A DNA stretch of 61,296 nt, from contig CABXXT010000008.1 of the NCBI GenBank assembly GCA_902516285.1, positions 1 to 61,296 of the forward strand, in the 5' to 3' direction. The DNA is from an uncultured SAR86 cluster bacterium (lineage in GTDB: Bacteria > Pseudomonadota > Gammaproteobacteria > Magnimaribacterales > D2472). Shown here piece by piece: positions 1-8,520 of the stretch. Under the pieces are notes generated by a model, which made no database searches, was not told where the DNA came from, and saw only the letters and a list, made by a program, of their open reading frames with translations. Every line of letters starts with the position of its first letter. Position 1 is the first letter of the stretch. A program made the translations under genes and the position numbers.

Positions 1-33
1 TGTTCTAATATTAAATCTTATAATTAAACTAAT

Positions 34-1470
34 ATGTTAGTAAAAATATTCATAATATTAATAATTGTTACTTCTGGTTTTGCTTCATCAGATGAGACAG
101 CTGCAAATAACACAAAATTACCAATTCTGGGAGATAGAGTTTCAGGAGCAGTTTCAGCAGCACAAGAAAAAGCAATTGGTGAAATGTTTCTTAAGCAAGT
201 TTACTCTCAAGCGCCTTTGATATCAGATCCAATTATCTTTGATTATACTGAGCATCTTATATATAGATTATCTGAATACAGTCAAGTTGAAGATAGATAT
301 TTTTCAATATTGCTTATTGATGATGATTCTCTAAATGCATTTGCTGCGCCAGGAGGAATTATAGGTATCAACGGTGGATTGTTCCTTAATTCAGATAATG
401 AAGGACAATTTTCTTCAGTTTTAGCTCACGAACTTGCACATCTAAGCCAAAGACACTTTGCAAGAAATGTTCTTAAATCACAGGATACTAATCTTGCATC
501 AACCCTTGTCATGGTCTCATCAATTGCGATTGCACTAATAAGCAATAATCCAAATGCCATGGCAGTTGGTCCTGCTATCCTACAATCACAAAATTTGCGA
601 TACAGCAGATTGTTTGAAAAAGAAGCTGATAGAGTTGGTTTTATGAATCTTGTAAATGCAGGATATGATCCAAAGTCAATGGGAGAAATGTTTGAAAATA
701 TGAATAATCTAAGAAGACTTTCTGGAGATCTTCCCCCAGAATTCTTATTAACTCATCCTTTGTCATCATCAAGAATCAGTGATGCATTTAATGCAGCGGA
801 AAATATTTCAAGTGAAAACACTAAAAAAGATAGTCTTGAATTTTCGCTCATGAAGTCAAGACTTGAAGTCTATTATGAAACTATTCCCTCAAATTCAATT
901 AGAATCTTTAAAGCAAGGGTGGAGAATAATCCTTCAGATTCTAATTTTTATGGTTTAGCCCTTGCGCATAGTAATAATAATAACTACACAGAAAGCATCA
1001 AACTTCTTGATAAGCTTATAGCTAAATATCCAAAAAATCTTGTTTTAAATAATACTAAAGTTGATGTTTTAAATGCTGCTAGCAAATATGATGATGCTCT
1101 AAAATTAGTAAATAAATTTTTAGAAATTTCTCCTAGGAATTATCCATTATCTATTTCAAAATCAAAGATTCTTTTACAGATTGATAAGAAATTTGAGGCA
1201 GAAGAAATAATTAGAGATCAGCTAATAAGAAAAAATAGAGATCCTGAGCTATGGTTACTATTATCTGAAATTCAAAGAGCTGGACAAAATATAGTTGGGT
1301 ATCATCAAAGTAGAGCTGAATATTTCATACTTTTAGGACAAAATGAAAAAGCTCTAAACCAATTAGAATTTGCACTTCAACTTACACAAAATAACTTTCA
1401 AGTATCTGAGAGGATTATGACAAAAATTGTAGATATTAAAGAAATTCTAAATGCGTCTAGGGGCCTTTAA
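34..1470 (+). CDS. bepA: BepA-like periplasmic M48 metalloprotease/chaperone with TPR repeats
   Basis: BepA (YfgC) degrades or chaperones misassembled outer-membrane proteins such as LptD in the periplasm. The 478-residue protein starts with a hydrophobic signal peptide (about residues 1-18). It then has an M48 domain with the zinc motif HELAH at residues 132-136 and the third ligand Glu197 in the FEKEAD motif. The C-terminal half (about 275-470) consists of TPR-like helical repeats, as in E. coli BepA (about 487 residues). The start is the ATG at 34; only 33 bases precede it, so its promoter is not visible. It converges on the transporter gene, with a 14-bp overlap of the 3' ends. Family assignment is firm; the exact client proteins are inferred. 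Confidence 0.88.
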   Translation: MLVKIFIILIIVTSGFASSDETAANNTKLPILGDRVSGAVSAAQEKAIGEMFLKQVYSQAPLISDPIIFDYTEHLIYRLSEYSQVEDRYFSILLIDDDSLNAFAAPGGIIGINGGLFLNSDNEGQFSSVLAHELAHLSQRHFARNVLKSQDTNLASTLVMVSSIAIALISNNPNAMAVGPAILQSQNLRYSRLFEKEADRVGFMNLVNAGYDPKSMGEMFENMNNLRRLSGDLPPEFLLTHPLSSSRISDAFNAAENISSENTKKDSLEFSLMKSRLEVYYETIPSNSIRIFKARVENNPSDSNFYGLALAHSNNNNYTESIKLLDKLIAKYPKNLVLNNTKVDVLNAASKYDDALKLVNKFLEISPRNYPLSISKSKILLQIDKKFEAEEIIRDQLIRKNRDPELWLLLSEIQRAGQNIVGYHQSRAEYFILLGQNEKALNQLEFALQLTQNNFQVSERIMTKIVDIKEILNASRGL

Positions 1471-2713
1471 GTTTAGTCTGTTTAGAAATTTTAATACCTA
1501 AAAAAGAAACGCATGCAGCTACAGGAATAGCAAATAGAGGGAGCATGTTTAATGCAACTGTTGTTAATTTCCCAATTGCAATTATGCTGCTTCCAGTCAA
1601 GTCACCAAATCTAGAAATAAAAGTATCGATGAAAACTGATGATTTATATCTATCATCTTTTTTTAATGAACTAAAGATTATCTCTCTTGTTGGTTTGTTA
1701 ATTGCATACTCAAATACTCTAAGAATTATTTGAATAATTGCAACAACAGTTATAGATGGAATAAATCCATAGGACATGAAAGCTAAGATAAATATAAATC
1801 CATACATCATCAAAATATTTTTTATCCCAATATGCTTGATAATTATATTTGTTAAAAAAATCTGAAATATAAACGTCAGTGGAGAAATAATTTGCTCAAT
1901 GAGAGAAAAAAACTCTATTCTTTGTTGAGGATCTTGTGACCATGATTCAACTATATGAGCAGCAGTAATCCATTGAACAGTCATAAGCCCAGTCCAAATC
2001 CAAACATATAAAGAGATGTTTCTTATTTCGCTCTTCTTAATAGAGTTAGCTATAGCATCGAGACTTCCGCCTCCAACATTTTTAAGCTCTAATTTATTTA
2101 GAGACTCTGATTTGTTTATCATTTGAATTGCAAATATCATTGCTAAAAATAAAAATGAGGCCGAAAAGATACTAAAAAGCTCAAGACCATACTCATTAAA
2201 AGATCCTGATATTTCCTTAGTTATTGAGGATCCGAAGAATGCTCCTAAAGATCCACCAGCCATAATTACTCCATAAAAATTTCTTGTTTTAAAATCTCTG
2301 AATAAATTAATAATTACAACCCAAAAAATTGATACTATAAAGAATGAGAACACGTTACTCCAAACATAAAAAACTCTCTCTAACCAAACTGAATTACCAA
2401 GGTCAAGAACTCTCCAAGACAACATAAAGAAAATTAAATTAATTATAAAAAACGAGTAGCAATAAAAGATTATTTTTTTAAGATTAGCTCTGCTTGCAAT
2501 CCATGAATACAATGGATTTAGCAACAACATCGTTAGCGCTCCAGCGCCTAAGAGATATGGAAGTTCATTAACATTTGAAACAGCCATTTCATTTCTAACA
2601 GGCCGCAAGATGTACCATGAAGATAGGACTAAAAAGAATAAAAAACCTCCTTTAAATGCATCGACAGTGAAGGAAGTTCTTAAATTAAGAAAGAGATTTC
2701 TTAAAAAAAACAT
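1457..2713 (-). CDS. Nucleotide (ATP/ADP-type) exchange transporter family membrane protein
   Basis: Polytopic membrane protein of about 418 residues with roughly 12 hydrophobic segments. An early WYILRPVRNE motif and a late segment around KDDRYKSSVFIDTF resemble the NTP/NDP exchange (TLC/Npt) transporters and their MFS-like relatives in free-living proteobacteria. Substrate is unknown: intracellular parasites use the family to import ATP, which is not a safe inference here. The frame is open to a TTG at 2731, but the ATG at 2713 is preferred because the tRNA-Lys 3' end lies at 2735. It may be co-transcribed with that tRNA. A general MFS-like transporter of unknown substrate is the alternative. 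Confidence 0.6.
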   Translation of the reverse strand: MFFLRNLFLNLRTSFTVDAFKGGFLFFLVLSSWYILRPVRNEMAVSNVNELPYLLGAGALTMLLLNPLYSWIASRANLKKIIFYCYSFFIINLIFFMLSWRVLDLGNSVWLERVFYVWSNVFSFFIVSIFWVVIINLFRDFKTRNFYGVIMAGGSLGAFFGSSITKEISGSFNEYGLELFSIFSASFLFLAMIFAIQMINKSESLNKLELKNVGGGSLDAIANSIKKSEIRNISLYVWIWTGLMTVQWITAAHIVESWSQDPQQRIEFFSLIEQIISPLTFIFQIFLTNIIIKHIGIKNILMMYGFIFILAFMSYGFIPSITVVAIIQIILRVFEYAINKPTREIIFSSLKKDDRYKSSVFIDTFISRFGDLTGSSIIAIGKLTTVALNMLPLFAIPVAACVSFLGIKISKQTKLKGP

Positions 2714-2734
2714 TAAAGTATTATGCCCCAAAAA

Positions 2735-2810
2735 TGGTGGGTCGCACAGGATTCGAACCTGTGACCAATTGGTTAAAAGCCAACTGCTCTACCAGCTGAG
2801 CTAGCGACCC
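2735..2810 (-). tRNA. tRNA-Lys (anticodon UUU)
   Basis: A 76-nt cloverleaf reads on the minus strand. The 7-bp acceptor stem GGGTCGC/GCGACCC is perfect. The D-arm is GCTC..GAGC, the anticodon stem GTTGG/CCAAT encloses the loop CTTTTAA with anticodon TTT, and the T-arm is ACAGG-TTCGAAT-CCTGT. Discriminator A and CCA are encoded. It sits directly downstream of cpoB, as the lysT cluster follows tol-pal-cpoB in enterobacteria, which supports vertical inheritance. Confidence 0.98.
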
Positions 2811-2837
2811 AGGGTAATACATAAATAAAGATGGTGA

Positions 2838-3491
2838 TTATTCCATATTTTTCAATATCTGCAAGGATAAAGAAGATGCAGTATTATTAGGATATTGTCG
2901 AATAACAAAATTATATTTATTTGAAGCCATATTAGTTTCACCTTTTTTCATGTAGATGTCGCCTATCTTCTTGTGTGACAGAGGAACTCTATAATGATTT
3001 GGAAATGAATTTATTAGCTCCAAATAAAATTTATTTGCATTTTCTAGATCATCATTAATAAAAGAAATTTCACCCAACCAAAAATACGCTAATGGCTTTT
3101 TTTCTTTATTGTCAAAATTACTTATAAAAAAGTTAAAAAGATTATAAGCTCTATCATATTCTTGATTTTCTAATGATGTAATTGCTCCATTATAAATTTG
3201 GTCTTCGCTTTTGGGGTCTTCAATACCTTTAAATTTAATATCTGACGCTAAATTAAGGTCGTCAATATTTAAAGAGTTATTTTCAGAGACTTCTATAGAT
3301 TCGTTGATTAATTTTTCAATTAAAAAATTCTGAGACTCAACTTTATCCCTTAATTCTGCGATTTCTGTTTCAAGCTCCTGTATTTTTAAAAATAAAATAT
3401 CAGTTTTTAGATCTTCATTATCATCTGCTTGAACAGCAATATGAAAAATAATAATAGGTAATAGAAATAATAAAGAAAATTTAATATTCAT
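2838..3491 (-). CDS. cpoB: CpoB (YbgF), Tol-Pal-associated periplasmic TPR protein
   Basis: CpoB coordinates PBP1B activity with Tol-driven outer-membrane constriction. The 217-residue protein has a signal peptide (about 1-22), a coiled-coil trimerisation region (about 28-65, pattern ILFLKIQELETEIAELRDKV), an acidic linker, and C-terminal TPR repeats (about 100-215) with the family-typical AYFWLGE and YPNNTAS elements. It is the last protein gene of the tolQRAB-pal run, 3 bp after the pal stop, and is followed by tRNA-Lys. Slightly shorter than the E. coli protein (263). Confidence 0.85.
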   Translation of the reverse strand: MNIKFSLLFLLPIIIFHIAVQADDNEDLKTDILFLKIQELETEIAELRDKVESQNFLIEKLINESIEVSENNSLNIDDLNLASDIKFKGIEDPKSEDQIYNGAITSLENQEYDRAYNLFNFFISNFDNKEKKPLAYFWLGEISFINDDLENANKFYLELINSFPNHYRVPLSHKKIGDIYMKKGETNMASNKYNFVIRQYPNNTASSLSLQILKNME

Positions 3492-3494
3492 TAA

Positions 3495-3980
3495 TTAATC
3501 TATCTCAACTCTTCTATTCTTTGCATAACTTTTTTCATTTTGACCCGACATTGCAGGAATTTCTTCACCATAGCTTTTTACAATGATTCTGTTCTTATTT
3601 ATACCATTTAGTATTAAGTATTCAGCTACGGTTTCTGCACGTCTTTGACCTAAAGCTAAATTATATTCACGAGTGCCTCTTTCATCAGCATGACCAGATA
3701 AAGTTAATCCAATTGCAGGATTTTCTTCTAATGCATTAACAGTACTTTTCAATGTTTGAAGAGATTTGGTTGTAAGGTTTGACTTATCAAACTCAAAATA
3801 AATAATTGCATTAGCAAAAATTGCCTCGCTATCATAACTAATCTCAGAACTGCTCAATGATGCTTGAACAGTTCTCACATCCTCAGAATAAACTTTTTCC
3901 TGAGAAACATTCATGCTTGAACATGAGGTTAAAAAAATTAAAAAAAATAACAAATGAAAATTAATTCTTGAATACTGCAT
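3495..3980 (-). CDS. pal: Peptidoglycan-associated lipoprotein Pal
   Basis: Pal anchors the outer membrane to peptidoglycan and is the outer-membrane partner of TolB. The 161-residue protein has a lipoprotein signal with lipobox LTSC (Cys20 lipidated). An OmpA-like domain (about 52-161) contains the peptidoglycan-binding stretch LSGHADERGTREYNLALGQRR. The C-terminus ends right at the conserved KNRRVEID strand, so there is no extra tail. It lies 15 bp downstream of tolB on the same strand, between tolB and cpoB as in most gammaproteobacteria. Confidence 0.96.
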   Translation of the reverse strand: MQYSRINFHLLFFLIFLTSCSSMNVSQEKVYSEDVRTVQASLSSSEISYDSEAIFANAIIYFEFDKSNLTTKSLQTLKSTVNALEENPAIGLTLSGHADERGTREYNLALGQRRAETVAEYLILNGINKNRIIVKSYGEEIPAMSGQNEKSYAKNRRVEID

Positions 3981-3995
3981 AAATTACTCCTTAAA

Positions 3996-5252
3996 TTATC
4001 TCAAAAAACTTGACCAAGATGGTTCACGAACAGCACCTTCAGAGGCAGGTAAAATAAATTTTGCTCCACTTAAAGTAACACCAGCGAGCATCCCAGTACC
4101 ATTAATTTTTACTGCATAAACTATAACATTTCCGTTAGGAGAAATACTAGGTGATTCATCCATCATTGAGTTTGTTAAAGTTCTAACAAAATTTTCATTA
4201 AAGTATTTAAGTGCAATCTGAAACTGATCTTTGCTTCTATGCACAAAAACTATCCCCTCATTGTTTGGCAAATAAGATCCTTTAGCGTTGTAATTTCCAT
4301 CAAAAGTAATCCTCTTTGGTTTTGAATTAAATTTTCTTAAATTTATTTCATATAATTGAGGAGATCCTGATCGACCGGAAGTAAACATAATTTTAGTTCC
4401 TCTTGGTGACCATACTGATTCAGTATCAATACTATAATGATTTGTTAATCTAGTAAGGTTTTTATTTTTTAAGTTCAATATGTAAATTTCAGCATTACCA
4501 TCTTGATACATTGTTAAAGATAAAAATTTTCCGTCTGGAGACCATGCTGGTGAGCTTATTTGCTTTGAGTTTTCTATCACGATCTCCCTTTCACCAGAAG
4601 CTATATCCTGAATATATACTTTAGCCATACCAGTTTCGAATGATACGTATGCTACCTTTTTCGAATCAGGAGACCATGTTGGTGAAATTATTGGCTCAGA
4701 GCTTGTAAGCAATAGTTGTTCATTCTTTCCATCAGCATCTGAAATAACTAGATTGAAATTATCTTTCTCAGTAACGTATAAAATTTTTGTAGCTGATATT
4801 CCCTTTATACCAGTTATTTCTTCATAAATACCATCTGCAACATAATGTGCTAATTGCCTATTTCTATTTGGAATTCCAAAAACAGTTGAGTTTCTTACCT
4901 GAGTACCCCTTTTAATATCAAAAACTTTGTATTCTACTGAATTGCTATTTCCATCAATAAAAACCTCTCCAAATACAAGATAATCAATATTAAGAATCTT
5001 AAAATCGTTATAAATTATTTCATTTTCATTTTTAGGTAATGATAACAAATCATCATCTTCAAAAATATTAAACTCACCAGATCTGATAAGGTTATTTCTA
5101 ATTACTGAATTTATCTCATTAACTGTTTTAGCGTCTCCATTAAATGTTACTAATGCAACCCTATAAGGATCATCTGTACCCTGGGTAACCTCTAAGATAA
5201 GTTCAGAAATTAAGATATTAGAAAATATTAGTAAAAAAATTACTCTGTTCAT
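3996..5252 (-). CDS. tolB: TolB periplasmic beta-propeller protein
   Basis: TolB links TolA to Pal in the Tol-Pal envelope machine. The 418-residue protein has a signal peptide (about 1-17) and an N-terminal alpha/beta domain. A six-bladed propeller (about 160-415) carries WD40-like/TolB repeats visible as PTWSPDSKKVAYVS, PAWSPDGKFLSLT, SVWSPRGTKIMFTS and similar strings. Length is normal for the family (430 in E. coli). Its start overlaps the tolA stop by 4 bp (ATGA-type), indicating translational coupling. Confidence 0.95.
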   Translation of the reverse strand: MNRVIFLLIFSNILISELILEVTQGTDDPYRVALVTFNGDAKTVNEINSVIRNNLIRSGEFNIFEDDDLLSLPKNENEIIYNDFKILNIDYLVFGEVFIDGNSNSVEYKVFDIKRGTQVRNSTVFGIPNRNRQLAHYVADGIYEEITGIKGISATKILYVTEKDNFNLVISDADGKNEQLLLTSSEPIISPTWSPDSKKVAYVSFETGMAKVYIQDIASGEREIVIENSKQISSPAWSPDGKFLSLTMYQDGNAEIYILNLKNKNLTRLTNHYSIDTESVWSPRGTKIMFTSGRSGSPQLYEINLRKFNSKPKRITFDGNYNAKGSYLPNNEGIVFVHRSKDQFQIALKYFNENFVRTLTNSMMDESPSISPNGNVIVYAVKINGTGMLAGVTLSGAKFILPASEGAVREPSWSSFLR

Positions 5253-5875
5253 GATGGATTAAATTTTATAATTACTGTCCCAAAGCTAGATGAAAAAAGG
5301 CTTGCTGAAATTTTTTTATAAAAACTAAAAGTCTCAACTCTTTGGACAGCTTTAATTGCAGAATTATCAAATCTTATATTGCCGCTACTTTTTATAAGGT
5401 TTACGTTAAGAACTCTGCCGTTTTTATTAATTGTAAGTCTTAAATTACAGATTAATCCTTCTTGGATGTTAATTGGTTTTCGCCAAGCTTCTTGAATATT
5501 TTTTACTATCAAGGAAGAGTATAAATCAATTTCATTTTGTTCTGTTCTCTCAGAGATTAGGTTATCTTCTTTTAAAAGCTCATCAAAACCAATTGTAGTT
5601 ATAAGCGAATCAAATGGGATAGAGTCTGCAGAAGTCTCATTTTTAATACTTGGTTCTGATGACTCAATTTTTTGTGGTTTGATAATTTTATTGATAGTTT
5701 TGTTTATTTTTACCGCAGATTGATCTTTATAAATCAAACTTACGTTAACCGGCTTAGTTAATATTGAAGCTTGCTTAGACTCAAAATAAAAGAAGCCAAG
5801 TAAGTATAAAAGAATTAAGGCATGTATTAAAAATGAGACAAAGGAGGCTTCAAAATAAGTTTTATTAATTCTCAT
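5249..5875 (-). CDS. tolA: TolA-like protein, short form
   Basis: TolA spans the periplasm and transmits proton-motive force from TolQR to TolB/Pal. This 208-residue protein has one N-terminal membrane helix (about 13-30), a polar linker and a C-terminal TonB/TolA-like domain (about 115-208) with the typical VKNIQEAWRKP start and NKNGRVLNVNLIKSSG hairpin. E. coli TolA has 421 residues with a long Ala/Lys-rich helix; here that domain is cut to about 80 residues without the repeats. Position between tolR and tolB supports the call. A generic TonB-family protein is the only alternative. Confidence 0.82.
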   Translation of the reverse strand: MRINKTYFEASFVSFLIHALILLYLLGFFYFESKQASILTKPVNVSLIYKDQSAVKINKTINKIIKPQKIESSEPSIKNETSADSIPFDSLITTIGFDELLKEDNLISERTEQNEIDLYSSLIVKNIQEAWRKPINIQEGLICNLRLTINKNGRVLNVNLIKSSGNIRFDNSAIKAVQRVETFSFYKKISASLFSSSFGTVIIKFNPS

Positions 5876-6287
5876 AGCCGGAAGTTACAATTCCTATATT
5901 AGAAATTCCAATACTCTGAATTGATGCCATTGCTTTTGCTACATATTCAAATGCCACATCTTTATCATTTTGAAAAACTACTTCTACTTCTGGATTTGCA
6001 TCAAAAATTACTTTTGATTTTCTTTTTAGCTCTTCTAAGTCTATTGAAAGAGATTCATCCCCAACATTGATAAAATAATCTCCATTTTTATCTATCGATA
6101 TTACTAACGGTTCATTTTGTACTGTCATTTTTGTTGTGTCTGTTTGAGGCAAATTAACCTCAATTCCTTGAATTAAAAGAGGTGATAAAACCATAAATAT
6201 AATTAAAAGAACAAGCATCACATCTATGTATGGAACAACATTTATTTCAGCTTTAAGATTTTTCTTTTTTGCAAGCCTATAAATCAT
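5865..6287 (-). CDS. tolR: TolR (ExbD family) proton-channel subunit
   Basis: TolR forms the ion channel of the Tol motor with TolQ. The 140-residue protein has a short cytoplasmic N-terminus, a single membrane helix with the key aspartate in INVVPYIDVMLVLLIIFM (Asp22), and a periplasmic ExbD-type domain (about 55-138). It overlaps tolQ by 1 bp and tolA by 11 bp, a tightly coupled operon. Length is standard for the family. Confidence 0.95.
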   Translation of the reverse strand: MIYRLAKKKNLKAEINVVPYIDVMLVLLIIFMVLSPLLIQGIEVNLPQTDTTKMTVQNEPLVISIDKNGDYFINVGDESLSIDLEELKRKSKVIFDANPEVEVVFQNDKDVAFEYVAKAMASIQSIGISNIGIVTSGYEN

Positions 6288-6955
6288 TATTTTTTAATTG
6301 ATTGCTTATAAAAAATACTGGCCAGTTCTTCTGCAAAAATCATTGTACTCTGACTAATAGACTCTGATTCTGAAGTAAATTTATTAAATGCCACTACTGC
6401 AGGAATTGCAGCAAATAAACCCATTCCTGTTGCAATTAAAGCTTCAGAAATACCTGGAGCAACTGCATTAATGGTTGCTTGAGTTGCATCAGATAAACCT
6501 TGAAATGAAGTCATAATTCCCCAAACTGTTCCAAGTAAACCAACATAGGGGCTAACAGAACCAACATTAGCAAGGAATGATAAATGCTTATTCATTTCTT
6601 CCTCATCAGATGCAATTGAAACTCTCATTATTCTATTAATACCTTCAAGATCTAGTTCTGAAATTGTTTCATTTGTATTTATATCTTGAAACTCATCATA
6701 AGAATTCTTGAATAAATTCATAGAACCATATAGAAAATCATTATCTGACAAATCCTTGTAAAGCAAAGTAAGATCTTTATTATTCCAAAAATTTTTAAGA
6801 AATTCGTTATTAAGATTTTTTATTTTTGTAAAAAAATTGTATCTTTCAATAATAACTATCCAAGATAGAATTGACGCAACAAAAAGTAATGTCATAACAA
6901 TTTTTACAACTAAGCCAGCCTCTAAGAAAAGATTTAAAACTGATATTTCATCCAT
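6287..6955 (-). CDS. tolQ: TolQ (MotA/TolQ/ExbB family) proton-channel subunit
   Basis: TolQ is the inner-membrane motor subunit that energises TolA. The 222-residue protein has an N-terminal helix (about 14-35), a cytoplasmic loop, and two further helices around SVSPYVGLLGTVWGIMTSF and EALIATGMGLFAAIPAVVAFN, the conserved core of the MotA/ExbB/TolQ family. It is the first tol gene after ybgC (8-bp gap), as in other gammaproteobacteria. Confidence 0.96.
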   Translation of the reverse strand: MDEISVLNLFLEAGLVVKIVMTLLFVASILSWIVIIERYNFFTKIKNLNNEFLKNFWNNKDLTLLYKDLSDNDFLYGSMNLFKNSYDEFQDINTNETISELDLEGINRIMRVSIASDEEEMNKHLSFLANVGSVSPYVGLLGTVWGIMTSFQGLSDATQATINAVAPGISEALIATGMGLFAAIPAVVAFNKFTSESESISQSTMIFAEELASIFYKQSIKK

Positions 6956-6963
6956 GATTTATT

Positions 6964-7374
6964 CTATGTGAGATTTGATAATAATTCATCAGGAAATTTT
7001 ATTGGTTTTTTTTTAGTCAAATTTATAAAACAAACCTCAACTCTTCCAGATACAAGAATTTTATTATCATTTTTATTTAAAACTTTTTGATAGAAAACTA
7101 TTCTTGCATTTGATTTTTTTTCTACATAAGATTTGACAATTATTTCAGTTCCGAGCCCAGCTGAGTTAAGGTAATCAAGTTCAATGCTCTTTACTACAAA
7201 TGCTTTATCATGGTTTCTGAGCTCCTTCTGTGAAACTCCTACTTTTGATAAAAAATTAGATCTAGCTCTCTCAAAAAATTTTAAATAATTTGCGTGATAT
7301 ATAACTCCTTGAAAGTCTGTGTCCTCTATAAAAATTTTTTGTTTAAGGTCATCACACTTGATATGTTTGTTCAT
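6964..7374 (-). CDS. ybgC: YbgC-type acyl-CoA thioesterase (hot-dog fold)
   Basis: YbgC hydrolyses acyl-CoA or acyl-ACP at the membrane and is traditionally the first gene of the tol-pal operon. The protein (about 136 residues) has the 4HBT signature EDTDFQGVIYHANYLKFFER with the catalytic aspartate. The frame extends to a TTG at 7383, but the ATG at 7374 is better: an AGAGGA Shine-Dalgarno lies 11 nt upstream. It overlaps the end of the upstream nuclease gene, whose stop is at 7352. Confidence 0.92.
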   Translation of the reverse strand: MNKHIKCDDLKQKIFIEDTDFQGVIYHANYLKFFERARSNFLSKVGVSQKELRNHDKAFVVKSIELDYLNSAGLGTEIIVKSYVEKKSNARIVFYQKVLNKNDNKILVSGRVEVCFINLTKKKPIKFPDELLSNLT

Positions 7375-7777
7375 GTAATTCAATATCCTCTTGAAATAAC
7401 TCTAATATAATTTGAATAAAGTCTGGCCACAAAAGATCAACTGTAACCAAATCATTCTTTATTCTGCTATTAATTGAGCAAGCTAAAATGCGAACTTTTA
7501 TTGGTCTATTGTTAAATTTATATACAAGTGCAGGTTTTAATCCATTAGTCTTAGATGATGCTATAACCTGTTCCCACCAGTCTGGTCTAGGTTCTGCACC
7601 AGTGCCATAAGCCTTGCATTCAATACACCAACTGCCTAGCATCAGGTCTGGCAGTTCCTTTGTTCTTGTTTGCTCTAATATCCTTTTAACAGGATTTTTT
7701 AAGTTTAAATCTTCTATCAACGCATTAGCAATCTGTCTCTCAAATGCAGCACCTTTATTTCTTGAGTTAATTGACAA
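7352..7777 (-). CDS. PD-(D/E)XK nuclease, putative Holliday-junction resolvase replacing RuvC
   Basis: This 141-residue protein has a compact nuclease core: NKGAAFERQIANAL with Glu13, then PDLMLG with Asp44 and the E-x-K pair in CIECKAYG (Glu53, Lys55), followed by DWWEQV with Gln70. That is the metal-binding pattern of the PD-(D/E)XK superfamily, and the N-terminal motif resembles archaeal Hjc and phage-encoded resolvases. It lies between yebC and ybgC, where ruvC, ruvA and ruvB normally sit. The start is a TTG 2 bp after the yebC stop, with AAAGG upstream; the next in-frame Met is residue 46, inside the catalytic core. Function as a resolvase is inferred from fold and context; a restriction-like or repair nuclease is the alternative. 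Confidence 0.68.
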   Translation of the reverse strand: MSINSRNKGAAFERQIANALIEDLNLKNPVKRILEQTRTKELPDLMLGSWCIECKAYGTGAEPRPDWWEQVIASSKTNGLKPALVYKFNNRPIKVRILACSINSRIKNDLVTVDLLWPDFIQIILELFQEDIELHEQTYQV

Positions 7778-7779
7778 AA

Positions 7780-8517
7780 TTAACCTTTAACCTCAAAGTC
7801 TTCTGGAAATTCGCCATTTGTATGAACTTCTTGTACATCATCAAGATTATCCATAAACTCCATAATATTAAAAACTTTTTCAGACATTTCTTCATCAAGA
7901 TCTATAGAGGTTTCTGCTCTCAAGGTTAACTCAGCATTTATATAATTAACCTCAAAATGTTTAAAGACATCTAAAACTTTATTAAAATTATTAGACTCAG
8001 TAGTTACTTCATAAAAATCTTCTTCTTCGGTAAAATCATCAGCACCTGATTCAATGACTATTTCCATTAGTTTCTCTTCAGAAAAGTCTTTGCTTATATG
8101 AATTATTCCAAGTTTTTTAAATAGATATGAAACTGATCCATCCGTTCCAAGATTGCCACCAAACTTTGAGAAAGCATGTCTTACATCTGAAACTGTTCTA
8201 TTTCTATTGTCCGACATAGTTTCAACTAAGATTGCAACCCCACCAGGGCCATAACCCTCAAATATAATTTCTTCAAGAGCTCCTGATTCGCCAGTACCTG
8301 AACCTTTTTCAATCGCTCTTTTAATATTATCTTTAGGCATGTTTGCAGTATTTGCTTTTTCTAGCGCCAATCTTAGTCTTGGGTTGTCGTTTGGATCAGG
8401 ACCATCTTTGGCTGCAACTGTGATTTCTCTAATAACTTTTGTCCAAACTTTCCCTCTGGAGGCATCCTGCCTTGCTTTTCTATGCTTTATATTTGCCCAT
8501 TTTGAATGACCAGCCAT
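7780..8517 (-). CDS. yebC: YebC/PmpR-family protein (TACO1 family)
   Basis: YebC-family proteins act as transcriptional regulators and, as shown more recently, as ribosome-associated factors that relieve stalling. The 245-residue protein opens with the family signature MAGHSKWANIKHRK and contains GPGGVAILVE and the LGTDGSVSYLF element. Length equals the E. coli protein (246). It follows aspS by 3 bp, the usual gammaproteobacterial pairing. Confidence 0.95.
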   Translation of the reverse strand: MAGHSKWANIKHRKARQDASRGKVWTKVIREITVAAKDGPDPNDNPRLRLALEKANTANMPKDNIKRAIEKGSGTGESGALEEIIFEGYGPGGVAILVETMSDNRNRTVSDVRHAFSKFGGNLGTDGSVSYLFKKLGIIHISKDFSEEKLMEIVIESGADDFTEEEDFYEVTTESNNFNKVLDVFKHFEVNYINAELTLRAETSIDLDEEMSEKVFNIMEFMDNLDDVQEVHTNGEFPEDFEVKG

Positions 8518-8520
8518 AGA

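Noticed and set aside
2610-2804. Small plus-strand frame overlapping the tRNA-Lys gene
   Set aside because: It runs through a perfect tRNA on the other strand and encodes no recognisable protein.
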